Assembly (NCBI GenBank): GCA_031414415.1
Contig: JANNVK010000107.1
Span: 1 to 64,000 of the forward strand
Origin: JANNVK01 sp031414415
GTDB taxonomy: Bacteria > Acidobacteriota > Blastocatellia > Pyrinomonadales > Pyrinomonadaceae
Reading direction: 5' to 3'
Length of the DNA: 64,000 nt
This document shows positions 16,732-24,268 of the stretch, piece by piece. Made by a program: the position numbers and the translations under genes. Within the stretch, counting starts at the first letter, position 1, and the number at the start of each line of letters is the position of its first letter. The notes under the pieces are model-generated. The model saw nothing but the letters and a program-made list of their open reading frames with translations, was not told where the DNA came from and ran no database searches.

Positions 16732-18273
16732 ATGGCTCAGTTGCACGAATACCAAGCAAAACAAATTTTAGCAGCAAACGGAATCCAGATTTCGAAAGGC
16801 GAAGTTGCGTTTGACGCTAAGATGGCTCGAGAGATTGCCGAAAAACTTGGCGGAAAAGTCGTTGTAAAAGCTCAAATTCATTCAACTTCGCGGGCGGCTT
16901 CGGGCGGAATTAAGTTTGCGAAATCGGTTGACGAAGCAGAAAGGTTTGCTTCTGAAATGCTCGTAAAAGAGATTGCGGAAAACTTATGCGAAGCTGTTTT
17001 GATTGACGAAATAGCCGAAATTGAACGCGAATTTTATCTCGGATTTATTGTTGACACAACGCTCAAACGTCCGACGCTTTTGTTTTCAGATTCCGGCGGC
17101 AGCGGAATTGAAGAACGTGCGGATTCGATGCGGAAACTCGTTTGTTCAATTCGTAAAGAGCCGACAATTGAAGAGATTCTAACCATTTGTGACGACAAAC
17201 GAATCGCGGAAATTCTTCTAAATCTTTACCGAGTTGCCAAAACAACTGATGCGAGAACAGCAGAAATAAATCCTTTGGCATTGTTAAAAGACGGCAGATT
17301 AGTTGCATTAGATTGCCGAATTTCGGTTGACGATTACGCTGATTTTCGCCAAAAACATCTCGGAATTGAAATCGCCCGCGAACTCGGACACACACCGACG
17401 AAGCTTGAAAGAATTGCTTGGAACATCGAAAAAGACGACTTTCGGGGCACTTTTTTCTTTGTTGAAATCTTTAATAGTCAGCAGTCAGCCGTGAGCAGTG
17501 AGCAGAAAGAAACTGCTGACGGCTTACCGCTTACTGCAAACTTCAAAATTGGCTTCCACGGTGCAGGTGGCGGTGGTTCGATGGCATCGCTTGATGCTGC
17601 TCAGAGAAATGGATTGCGTCCTGCTTGCTATGTTGATACGAGCGGAAATCCGGCAGCGTCAAAAGTTTATCGGGCGGCGAAGATTATTCTTTCGATTCCG
17701 AATATCAAAGGATATTTTTTATCAGGTTCGGGCGTGGCAAGCCAAGAGCAATTTGGACTTGCACGAGCGGTTTTGAAGGCATTTTTGGAAGTTAAACCAA
17801 ACATTCCCGCGGTTTTACGACTCGGCGGAAACGGTGAAGATATCGCGAAAGATTTAGTCGAACGATATGCCAAATTTTTGCCCGCACCAATTGAGGCTTA
17901 TCAAAAGAAAGATTCGGCGGACTTTTGTGCGACTAGGCTGAATGAACTAATCCAAAATTATCCACAGATAAAGACAGATGGACACGGATTAAAGAAAGAT
18001 GATTTTAATGCAGATTTTTCGTTTAAAACAAAAACTGGCACCATTTCGTTTAATTACAATAGTTTAGATAAAACATCGGCGACTAAAATCATTGAATCTT
18101 GTCCGCAAAAGATATTGAAATTAGACGAAAATAACAAGCCAATTTTGGCGATTGAACCCGAAGAAGCCGAACGCGGAAAATGTTCTGAATGTCTGGCTTG
18201 CGAGTTTGCGAGTTTGGATTTAGGTTTGAATGCTGTGAAGATTGATTTTCCGATACATTTCGACCAAAAATAA
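16732..18273 (+). CDS. Divergent acid-CoA ligase beta subunit (SucC-like) with C-terminal ferredoxin-like domain
   Basis: This 513-residue protein has the N-terminal ATP-grasp region (MAQLHEYQAKQIL, then VVVKAQIH) and the flavodoxin-like half with FHGAGGGGSMASLD and VLRLGGNGED, so it belongs with succinyl-CoA synthetase beta. SucC is usually near 390 residues. The glycine-rich ATP loop GGRGKAGG is replaced by STSRAASGG near residues 54-62. The extra C-terminus holds C457-Pro and C484xxC487xxC490, the exact four ligands of one [4Fe-4S] cluster in a ferredoxin fold, with KILKLDENNKPIL between. A palindromic 7-bp repeat insert (17476-17537) and a 9-bp array (17963-18016) lie in frame. It probably pairs with the SucD-like protein encoded after the next gene. 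The substrate is unknown. Confidence 0.85.
   Translation: MAQLHEYQAKQILAANGIQISKGEVAFDAKMAREIAEKLGGKVVVKAQIHSTSRAASGGIKFAKSVDEAERFASEMLVKEIAENLCEAVLIDEIAEIEREFYLGFIVDTTLKRPTLLFSDSGGSGIEERADSMRKLVCSIRKEPTIEEILTICDDKRIAEILLNLYRVAKTTDARTAEINPLALLKDGRLVALDCRISVDDYADFRQKHLGIEIARELGHTPTKLERIAWNIEKDDFRGTFFFVEIFNSQQSAVSSEQKETADGLPLTANFKIGFHGAGGGGSMASLDAAQRNGLRPACYVDTSGNPAASKVYRAAKIILSIPNIKGYFLSGSGVASQEQFGLARAVLKAFLEVKPNIPAVLRLGGNGEDIAKDLVERYAKFLPAPIEAYQKKDSADFCATRLNELIQNYPQIKTDGHGLKKDDFNADFSFKTKTGTISFNYNSLDKTSATKIIESCPQKILKLDENNKPILAIEPEEAERGKCSECLACEFASLDLGLNAVKIDFPIHFDQK
17476..17537 (+). repeat. In-frame palindromic heptamer element inside the SucC-like gene
   Basis: Heptamers AGTCAGC, AGTCAGC, CGTGAGC, AGTGAGC on the left (from 17476) are followed by a 7-base spacer and an inverted set at 17513-17537. 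The 25-base arms 17481-17505 and 17513-17537 are inverted copies with five differences. The element is read through in frame and adds about 21 residues (249-269) rich in Ser, Gln, Thr and Ala between the two SucC domains. Confidence 0.75.
17963..18016 (+). repeat. In-frame 9-bp-period array inside the SucC-like gene
   Basis: Units of the CACAGATAA / AGACAGATG / GACACGGAT type recur with a 9-base period and lead to ATGCAGATT. They add whole codons to the linker before the ferredoxin-like domain, about residues 411-428. A 9-base unit keeps the frame at any copy number. Confidence 0.55.
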
Positions 18274-18282
18274 TTCATATAA

Positions 18283-18825
18283 ATGAAAGTAGATAAATTC
18301 AAAATTCACATTCTTTTTAAGATTGCAATAGTTATGACAATCCTGATTTCGTTTACTTTAGGCTTATTTTATAAAGATATTCCACAAATCTATTGTGTTG
18401 CTTTGGGACTTTTTCGCTCACACCAAACAGATGAACAAATGATTAGCAACTTTAAATACAATAAGAAAAATTTTGAATTACTTATTGAAATGATAAGAAA
18501 AGATAAGAGCGTGCAAAGGGTTGGGAGTGATTGGTCTAATCCAGATACTATCGACAAAGACAGTTTGTATGAATACCGTAAGATGTTTGTAAAAATAGGA
18601 ATACCACATGGCTTCTACGCATCAGTTGATGAAAATGATTTCAGATTCATTTCGTCGTCACAAGGATTCGTTACGCACGGATCAAATAAATCATACATAT
18701 TTACTGACGAAATTCCAGATAATCTTGTAGAAAGTCTAGACGAAATGAGCCAATCAGAGCAACTATTTGGATCAGGGTGCAAAATTATTGATGAGCATTG
18801 GTATATTTGTTTTGAGGGCGATTAA
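18283..18825 (+). CDS. Hypothetical protein with N-terminal membrane segment
   Basis: This 180-residue protein has one hydrophobic helix at about residues 10-29 and an otherwise soluble, mixed helix-strand domain (IPHGFYASVDENDFRFISSSQGFVTHGSNKSYIFT near 105-140, ending GCKIIDEHWYICFEGD). I recall similar uncharacterised proteins in Gammaproteobacteria that share the GFVTGGSSKGY-like and HWYxxFE segments, but no function is known. It is more AT-rich than its neighbours and interrupts the SucC-like/SucD-like pair: it begins 9 bp after the first and ends directly before the start of the second. This suggests insertion of a foreign gene into an operon without breaking transcription. Confidence 0.75.
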   Translation: MKVDKFKIHILFKIAIVMTILISFTLGLFYKDIPQIYCVALGLFRSHQTDEQMISNFKYNKKNFELLIEMIRKDKSVQRVGSDWSNPDTIDKDSLYEYRKMFVKIGIPHGFYASVDENDFRFISSSQGFVTHGSNKSYIFTDEIPDNLVESLDEMSQSEQLFGSGCKIIDEHWYICFEGD

Positions 18826-19731
18826 ATGTCGATTCTAATTGACCAACACAAAAAAGTTATCGTGCAAGGCATCACGGGACGCGAAGGTTCGGCTCGTGCA
18901 AAATTGATGCTCGATTACGGCACGAATGTTGTCGGAGGTTGCACACCGAATCGCGGCGGACAGATTGTTCACGGTTTGCCCGTTTTTGATTCCGTCAAAG
19001 AAACCTTTGAAACAATCGGGAAGATTGATGTCAGCGTGATTTTTGTGCCTGCTCCGCGAGTCAAATCTGCGGCGATTGAAGCGATTGTTGCCGGCGTTCC
19101 GTTGATAGCGTTGATTGCGGATCGCGTTCCGCTTTTTGACGTTTTGGAGATTTGCGAAGTCGCGGAAGAATACGGTGCAAAATTTATCGGACCAAATACG
19201 GTCGGCGTAATGTCGCCCGAAAAAGCCGTGTTGGGAATGATGGGCGGAAATGCGAAAACCGCAAAAGAATGGTTTCACAAAGGTTCGGTCGGAATTATGT
19301 CCCGAAGCGGCGGGCTTTCGGCTTCGACAGGTTATTATATTTGCCAAACAGGCGTCGGAATCTCGACAATTTGCCATGTCGGGGGCGATTCGGTCGTTGG
19401 TTTGACGTTTCCTGAAATCGCCCAAATGTTTGAAAATGACAACGAAACCGAGTTAATCGTGATGCTCGGCGAAATCGGTGGTTCGCAGGAAGAACAAGTC
19501 GCGGATTTGGTAGCTTGCGGCAAAATCACGAAACCAATCGTTGCGTATATCGGTGGAAAATCTGCTCAAAGCGGAACGAGATATTCACACGCCGGAGCAA
19601 TAATCGAAGGCGGAAAAGGAACGTGGCAAGGCAAAATTGACCGATTAAACGAAGTCGGCGTAACTATTGTCGAACAATTCGGCGATATTCCTGATGTAGT
19701 TCAAAGTTTTAAGTTTTTAGTTAAAAGTTGA
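18826..19731 (+). CDS. Acid-CoA ligase alpha subunit (SucD-like)
   Basis: This 301-residue protein is a full-length SucD homologue. It has the CoA-binding Rossmann start (VIVQGITGREGSARAK near residues 12-27), GCTPNRGGQ near 38, FIGPNTVGVMSP near 120, and the phosphohistidine segment SHAGAIIEGGKGTW near residue 247, so the catalytic His is kept. It supplies the CoA and phosphohistidine half of a two-subunit ADP-forming acid-CoA ligase with the SucC-like protein encoded two genes upstream. Because the beta subunit is so divergent, the natural acid may be something other than succinate. Its stop codon lies at the end of a 7-bp repeat array. Confidence 0.88.
   Translation: MSILIDQHKKVIVQGITGREGSARAKLMLDYGTNVVGGCTPNRGGQIVHGLPVFDSVKETFETIGKIDVSVIFVPAPRVKSAAIEAIVAGVPLIALIADRVPLFDVLEICEVAEEYGAKFIGPNTVGVMSPEKAVLGMMGGNAKTAKEWFHKGSVGIMSRSGGLSASTGYYICQTGVGISTICHVGGDSVVGLTFPEIAQMFENDNETELIVMLGEIGGSQEEQVADLVACGKITKPIVAYIGGKSAQSGTRYSHAGAIIEGGKGTWQGKIDRLNEVGVTIVEQFGDIPDVVQSFKFLVKS
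19703..19730 (+). repeat. 7-bp-period array at the end of the SucD-like gene
   Basis: Four imperfect heptamers (AAAGTTT, TAAGTTT, TTAGTTA, AAAGTTG) run up to and into the TGA stop (19729-19731), encoding the last residues Lys-Phe-Leu-Val-Lys-Ser. Confidence 0.5.
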
Positions 19732-19738
19732 GGAAATA

Positions 19739-20608
19739 ATGATGAAGAAAATCGTGTTTATTTTTGCGTTGATTAGTTTGTTTACTACATTTTCGTTTGC
19801 CCAAAAAAAGACAAAACGTTCGCTCGCCCAACTCCAATTGGAAGCAACGTTTGCACGTCCCGATGGTAAAGATTTCGTTTTTTATATCAAAGGTTCAGCG
19901 TATTCATACATTCCGGGCGAACGTCCGCAAAAACTTTTTGGTATTGAAGGTTTTAACGTCCGCCGCCGCGTTGAAACTGCGGAAAAAGATGGTTTTTTCT
20001 TGGCGACACGCGAACTCGTTTTTTACAAAGACCTGAAAACCGATGAAATTATCAGCGAATGGACAAATCCTTGGACGAATGAAAAATGCGAAGTTTTTCA
20101 GATTCAAAACGATCCGGTAAACTCTCGTGTAAAGGTCAAAGACGGCAAATATATCTTTGCTTCGTTGGACGGAAAACGTGAATTCGGCGAAGGTTCAGCA
20201 CCTGAAGAAATCAACAATCATCTGGTTTGGACATCGGATGTTTTCCCGTTTTATCCGCTGCCAGGATTCGATAAAAATTATACTGCAAGCGAAATGTTCG
20301 ATTTTTATGTGGAGAAAGACGAACTAAACAAAACTACATCACCCAAAAATGTGATGCTTAGTTGGACTCGAGTTGGTCCGTTTTTGCCTTGGATGAAAAT
20401 GCCAAATAATGGCGGAATTATTATCGTTCACGCCCGCAGTTGGCGAATGGAAAAATGGGATTTGATGCCCGAACGCATAAAAAAAGAAACTCGTGAAAAA
20501 TATCCGAGTTATATGACCGCCCCAACAACGGTTGATCCAAATAAACCGAATGAAACTTCGTGGACGTTTTATAATCGTGAAATTGAAAAACGAAAGATGA
20601 AGCAGTAA
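19739..20608 (+). CDS. Secreted DUF1838 family protein
   Basis: This 289-residue protein has a signal peptide (MMKKIVFIFALISLFTTFSFA). A domain follows that matches my recollection of DUF1838: GSAYSYIPGERPQKLFGIEGFNVRRR near residues 51-76, then ELVFYKDLKTDEIISEWTNP, and SWTRVGPFLPWMKM near residue 208. Family members are exported and many carry a Tat or Sec signal, but their biochemical role is unknown. The ribosome site GAGGA overlaps the stop of the SucD-like gene, so this is probably the last gene of that operon. It converges with the following lipoprotein gene, leaving only one base between the two stop codons. Confidence 0.78.
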   Translation: MMKKIVFIFALISLFTTFSFAQKKTKRSLAQLQLEATFARPDGKDFVFYIKGSAYSYIPGERPQKLFGIEGFNVRRRVETAEKDGFFLATRELVFYKDLKTDEIISEWTNPWTNEKCEVFQIQNDPVNSRVKVKDGKYIFASLDGKREFGEGSAPEEINNHLVWTSDVFPFYPLPGFDKNYTASEMFDFYVEKDELNKTTSPKNVMLSWTRVGPFLPWMKMPNNGGIIIVHARSWRMEKWDLMPERIKKETREKYPSYMTAPTTVDPNKPNETSWTFYNREIEKRKMKQ

Positions 20609-20609
20609 T

Positions 20610-21161
20610 CTACTGCTTCACTTCTTTTCCGTTCACTTTCAAATTGCTTCGGCGAGTTATTGAACGAATACATTTCCACTGACCTTTGTCGTTTTTTGCC
20701 CATTGTTCGTCGGAATCTGTTTTAGCTTCAAATGTTGCAGTTTTACCATTAACTTTTAATTTGCCGTTTGTTTCGGAAGCGACTGAAGCATTCCATAGTC
20801 CATCTTTTTGCTCAACGCGAAAAACATCTGACTTGCTTTTTTCAATTTCACTCGCGTATTTGAAAAAATCGCGTGCATCTTTAATTGAAGCATCACGTGA
20901 GGAAACTTTACCTTTGACATCAGTTAATGTGTAATCGTCACTAGCAAAAGCAAAAAGTCCTTGTTCGTCTTTATTAATAGTTGCTACATCAATTTTTGCA
21001 TAAACCGCACGAATTGCTTCTTCCGCTGTTTCCTCAGGTTTCTTTGAAACTGGAACTGAATTTTCTTTCGAGTTTACCGCAGGTTTTTCATCCAAATTTG
21101 GTAATTTACAACCCAGACCAATTACAAACGTTAAAGCTATGATAAATATCAAGTTTTTCAT
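20610..21161 (-). CDS. NTF2-like (SnoaL/DUF4440-type) lipoprotein
   Basis: This 183-residue protein has a lipoprotein signal ending in IGLGC (lipid-modified Cys at 18) and a short Pro/Ser/Lys linker. A domain of about 120 residues follows with the NTF2-like plan: helix EEAIRAVYAKIDVATINKDEQGLFAFASDDYTLTD, then strands RDASIKDARDFFKYA through QWKCIRSITRRS. Such domains bind small ligands or act as scaffolds. There is no specific clue to the ligand. A strong GGGGAG ribosome site sits upstream of the ATG at 21161. It is transcribed alone. Confidence 0.75.
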   Translation of the reverse strand: MKNLIFIIALTFVIGLGCKLPNLDEKPAVNSKENSVPVSKKPEETAEEAIRAVYAKIDVATINKDEQGLFAFASDDYTLTDVKGKVSSRDASIKDARDFFKYASEIEKSKSDVFRVEQKDGLWNASVASETNGKLKVNGKTATFEAKTDSDEQWAKNDKGQWKCIRSITRRSNLKVNGKEVKQ

Positions 21162-21482
21162 TTATTCGTCTCCCCAATAAAATTTAGAAATCTAAATCAA
21201 AAAAGTAAAATTAATTTTTCATAACACTACCGTAAATGTTGGTGACATTCAAATTCATTGAATATTTATATTCAAAAATTTTATATCTTACATAGTCTGT
21301 TAAAAGTAACAATTTATTTGCAAAAATATATTTTCTAGCGTAACTTTTTAAGTGTTGAGTTATCTTTTTTTACATTTTATAAATTGGATTTTGCTTTTTG
21401 AGTAAAATCACACTATTTTTTGACGAATTCTATTTTAGTTTTCGGCATTGTATATTGTATTTGTCCCAGAAAAACAGTCATT
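21162..21482. other. 321-bp AT-rich intergenic region between divergent genes
   Basis: I see no gene, repeat or terminator here. It must contain two divergent promoters, for the NTF2-like lipoprotein and for the radical SAM gene. The sequence is extremely AT-rich, so no single promoter stands out. Confidence 0.5.
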
Positions 21483-23039
21483 ATGAAAATTTTATTATAT
21501 AGTCCTGACAATGGAATTACACGCAATTTTATGCCACATTTGTGGATGTTTTTATTACAATCTCTCACACCAAAAGAGCATGAAGTTGTATTGATTGATG
21601 GAAATGCAAAAGCCATGACTGAGCAAGAAATTGTCCAATTTTGCAAAAAAGAAAATATTGAATTAGTTGGAATTGGAGCAATGACACGAATGATTAAACG
21701 TGCCTATGTTGTTGCATCCGCGTTAAGATCTGCCGGAATTAAGGTTGTAATGGGTGGTCCGCATGTCACCGAAGTTCCTGACGAACCATTAGGAAAAGAC
21801 GGCGGACCACGTTACGCTGACGCAATTGCACTCGGTGAAGCAGATGAAACTTGGGGTTTGATTGTTGCCGATGCAGCTCGCGGGGAACTCAAAGAAGTTT
21901 ATACGCCTGCACTTGATGCAAAGGGAAACGACGTTAAACCAACGCTTCAAGATTATCCATATATACCTTGGGAAACATTAGACTTAGATCAATTCAGTCT
22001 TGTTCCAAAATTCCTTCGTAGCACATTAGAAAAAATGGGAACAGGTTGGGGAACTTTTCACGTTGTTCCGATTGAAACCGGTCGCGGTTGTCCTTATGGT
22101 TGCGAATTTTGCACAGTTACCGGATTTTTTGGCGATTCAATTCGTTTTCGCACAAATGAAAGTGTAATTGAAGAACTTTTGAGACTAAAAAAACGTTCCC
22201 GAAGTGAAAAAGGTCAAATCGCTGTTTTCTTTATTGACGATAATTTAGCAATAAATAAAAAGCGTCTGAAATTACTTTTACGCGATATGATTGCGGCTGA
22301 TGCTAAACTTCCTTGGGTTGCCCAAATTTCTGCTAACCTATTGGGAGACGAAGAGTTAGTTGATTTAATCGCCGAATCTGGTGGAAAGTGGATTTTTATC
22401 GGAATGGAATCAATTGATCCGGCAAATATGGCAGACGTTAACAAAAACTTCTCGAAACCCGAAAATTATAAGGCGGTTTTAGACGGTTTAGCCCGAAGAA
22501 ATATTTACGCGATTACATCGTTTATTTTTGGAATGGACAACGACACGGTTGGCGTTGCAAAACGAACAATTGACGAAATTGAAAGCTGGTCGCCAGGTTT
22601 GCCTGTTTTCGGACAGCTGACACCGTTTCCGGCAACTCCACTTTATGACCGTCTGGAAAAAGCTGGAAGGCTTGACCGTCCGAAACATTGGCTTGAATTT
22701 GCACCATTTTTGATGGCACACAATCCTTTGAAAATGACGATTGAAGATGCTAAAGTCGAAACTTTTCACGCTTGGGATAGAAGTTATAGTCCGGAGAGAA
22801 ACGCGGAAGCTATTGATATGATTAAAGATGCACCGATTGAATATCGAATTGGACATCTTGTTGCTCGCCTTTTCTTTCGTGGAATTTATTTTCCGCAAAT
22901 GCGTCGTAGAGATTGGATAAAGTTGCTTTTCCAAAATAGAAAACCAATTTTAAGTTTAACGAAAGAAGGTTTTGGAACGTGGTGGAAGTTTAGAAAACGC
23001 CAAAAAGCCGAGCGTATTGCTCAAACAAAAGTTGCTTAG
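21483..23039 (+). CDS. B12-binding-domain radical SAM protein
   Basis: This 518-residue protein has an N-terminal cobalamin-binding Rossmann-like domain (residues 1-150, with GIKVVMGGPHVTEVPDEPL and ALGEADETW). The radical SAM domain has the CxxxCxxC cluster motif as GCPYGCEFCTVTGFFG near residue 203, followed by FFIDDNLAINKKR. Length and architecture match the class B methylase-like group (HpnJ/HpnP/BchE-like). These enzymes modify unreactive carbons of lipids, tetrapyrroles or natural products. I chose the ATG at 21483 because MKILLYSPDNG is the normal family start; an upstream TTG would add an unlikely extension. It stands alone with a terminator after it, so the substrate cannot be inferred. 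Confidence 0.86.
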   Translation: MKILLYSPDNGITRNFMPHLWMFLLQSLTPKEHEVVLIDGNAKAMTEQEIVQFCKKENIELVGIGAMTRMIKRAYVVASALRSAGIKVVMGGPHVTEVPDEPLGKDGGPRYADAIALGEADETWGLIVADAARGELKEVYTPALDAKGNDVKPTLQDYPYIPWETLDLDQFSLVPKFLRSTLEKMGTGWGTFHVVPIETGRGCPYGCEFCTVTGFFGDSIRFRTNESVIEELLRLKKRSRSEKGQIAVFFIDDNLAINKKRLKLLLRDMIAADAKLPWVAQISANLLGDEELVDLIAESGGKWIFIGMESIDPANMADVNKNFSKPENYKAVLDGLARRNIYAITSFIFGMDNDTVGVAKRTIDEIESWSPGLPVFGQLTPFPATPLYDRLEKAGRLDRPKHWLEFAPFLMAHNPLKMTIEDAKVETFHAWDRSYSPERNAEAIDMIKDAPIEYRIGHLVARLFFRGIYFPQMRRRDWIKLLFQNRKPILSLTKEGFGTWWKFRKRQKAERIAQTKVA

Positions 23040-23064
23040 TTTTGCTACATTTTTTTATACATTT

Positions 23065-23101
23065 AAACGCGGATAATTTATTTTTATTCGCGTTTTTTTT
23101 T
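23065..23101 (+). terminator. Rho-independent terminator after the radical SAM gene
   Basis: A 12-bp stem with one mismatch pairs AAACGCGGATAA at 23065-23076 with TTATTCGCGTTT at 23084-23095, around a 7-base loop, and is followed by a long T run. Confidence 0.88.
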
Positions 23102-23184
23102 TATCTTCGTTTTGTCTAAAAATTTACTATTTAAATTTTTAATGTTATAAAAGTAATACAAATTTTCTTTTAAGGATCTGATTT

Positions 23185-24255
23185 ATGAAAATAACAATTT
23201 TCTTGGCATTATTGATTTCTGGGTTTTGGGTTAACGCTATGGCACAAGAAACAACTATCGGTGGAGTATATGAAGTTGGCATAGGAACTAAAGATGCCGA
23301 ATCTCTTGTAAAATATTGGGAACGCTTTGGTTATAAAGTTGGGCAACGCGGAGATTTATCTGAAAAAGAAGCTGAAAAACTTTATGGTGTTAAATCAAAA
23401 CTTAAATCAATTCGCTTGTTTCATCAAGATTCAGATCACGGATTAATTCGTATAATGCAATGGGATAAGCCGACAAATGAAGGTTTGCAGATGTCGCGAA
23501 TGAATGTTCTCGGCAATCGTTGGGGAGCAATGTTGACAGCAGATGTCTATAATATTCAAAACCACGCTGAGGAAGCGATTGACCAAAAAAATAGTGTTTT
23601 TATGGTCGAACCGCAAAGAGCTGAAATATACAAACTCGAAAAACGTCCTCAACCATTTCTTGAAAATTACGCAACAGTTCGCGAAATGTGTTTAATCCAA
23701 CCACTTACACGCCAAATTTTATTTCAAAGATTCGGCTATTCGCTTCCACTTTACGGAAAAATTAACCAAGAATCATTTTTCAAATCAAGCCAGATAACAC
23801 ACGTTGGGATGGTGATTTATCGCAATCAGGAAAATATAGATTTTTACGGGAAGGTTCTTGGTTTGCTTAAAGTTAAAGAAAATGAAAACTTTGATTCTGA
23901 CTACAAAAATCCATCTTCTAAAGCTGTTTTTAGTCTTGAAGAAAATCAAAAATATGGAGCAACTGATTTTGATGATCCGCGTAGTTCAAAAAATCCGGCT
24001 GAGGCTCGTTCAGGTCGTTTGAAGATAATTTGGTTTTCACCTGAATCGAAACTTGTTAATAAATTTGATTTTTCGAAGCCTGGAAGTCTTGGCTATTCGC
24101 TTTATACGCTGAGAGTTAAAGGTATTGAATCTTATCGAAAAAAAGTTAAAACTAGCAAATCAAAAAATCTAAGTGAAATAAAGAAGAACGAATTTGGTGA
24201 AAAAAGTTTCTCGTTTATCGCCCCAGATGGTTACTTTTGGACAATTGTAGAGTAA
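23185..24255 (+). CDS. Secreted protein with two VOC (glyoxalase/dioxygenase-fold) domains
   Basis: This 356-residue protein has a signal peptide (MKITIFLALLISGFWVNAMA). Two tandem VOC-type domains follow: about 25-130 (YEVGIGTKDAESLVKYWERFGYKVGQRGD) and about 200-356 (ITHVGMVIYRNQENIDFYGKVLGLL through FSFIAPDGYFWTIVE). VOC domains pair to form a metal site and act as lyases, dioxygenases or binding proteins. Export of such a domain is uncommon. The next two genes encode a secreted cyanophycinase-like peptidase (13 bp on) and an SDR, making a likely three-gene operon. Function not assigned. Confidence 0.78.
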   Translation: MKITIFLALLISGFWVNAMAQETTIGGVYEVGIGTKDAESLVKYWERFGYKVGQRGDLSEKEAEKLYGVKSKLKSIRLFHQDSDHGLIRIMQWDKPTNEGLQMSRMNVLGNRWGAMLTADVYNIQNHAEEAIDQKNSVFMVEPQRAEIYKLEKRPQPFLENYATVREMCLIQPLTRQILFQRFGYSLPLYGKINQESFFKSSQITHVGMVIYRNQENIDFYGKVLGLLKVKENENFDSDYKNPSSKAVFSLEENQKYGATDFDDPRSSKNPAEARSGRLKIIWFSPESKLVNKFDFSKPGSLGYSLYTLRVKGIESYRKKVKTSKSKNLSEIKKNEFGEKSFSFIAPDGYFWTIVE

Positions 24256-24268
24256 AATTTCGAATCTA

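Noticed and set aside
21420..21482. TTG start giving the radical SAM protein 21 more residues
   Set aside because: The extension is hydrophobic and Cys-rich, unlike the family, and has no ribosome site. The internal ATG matches the usual start.
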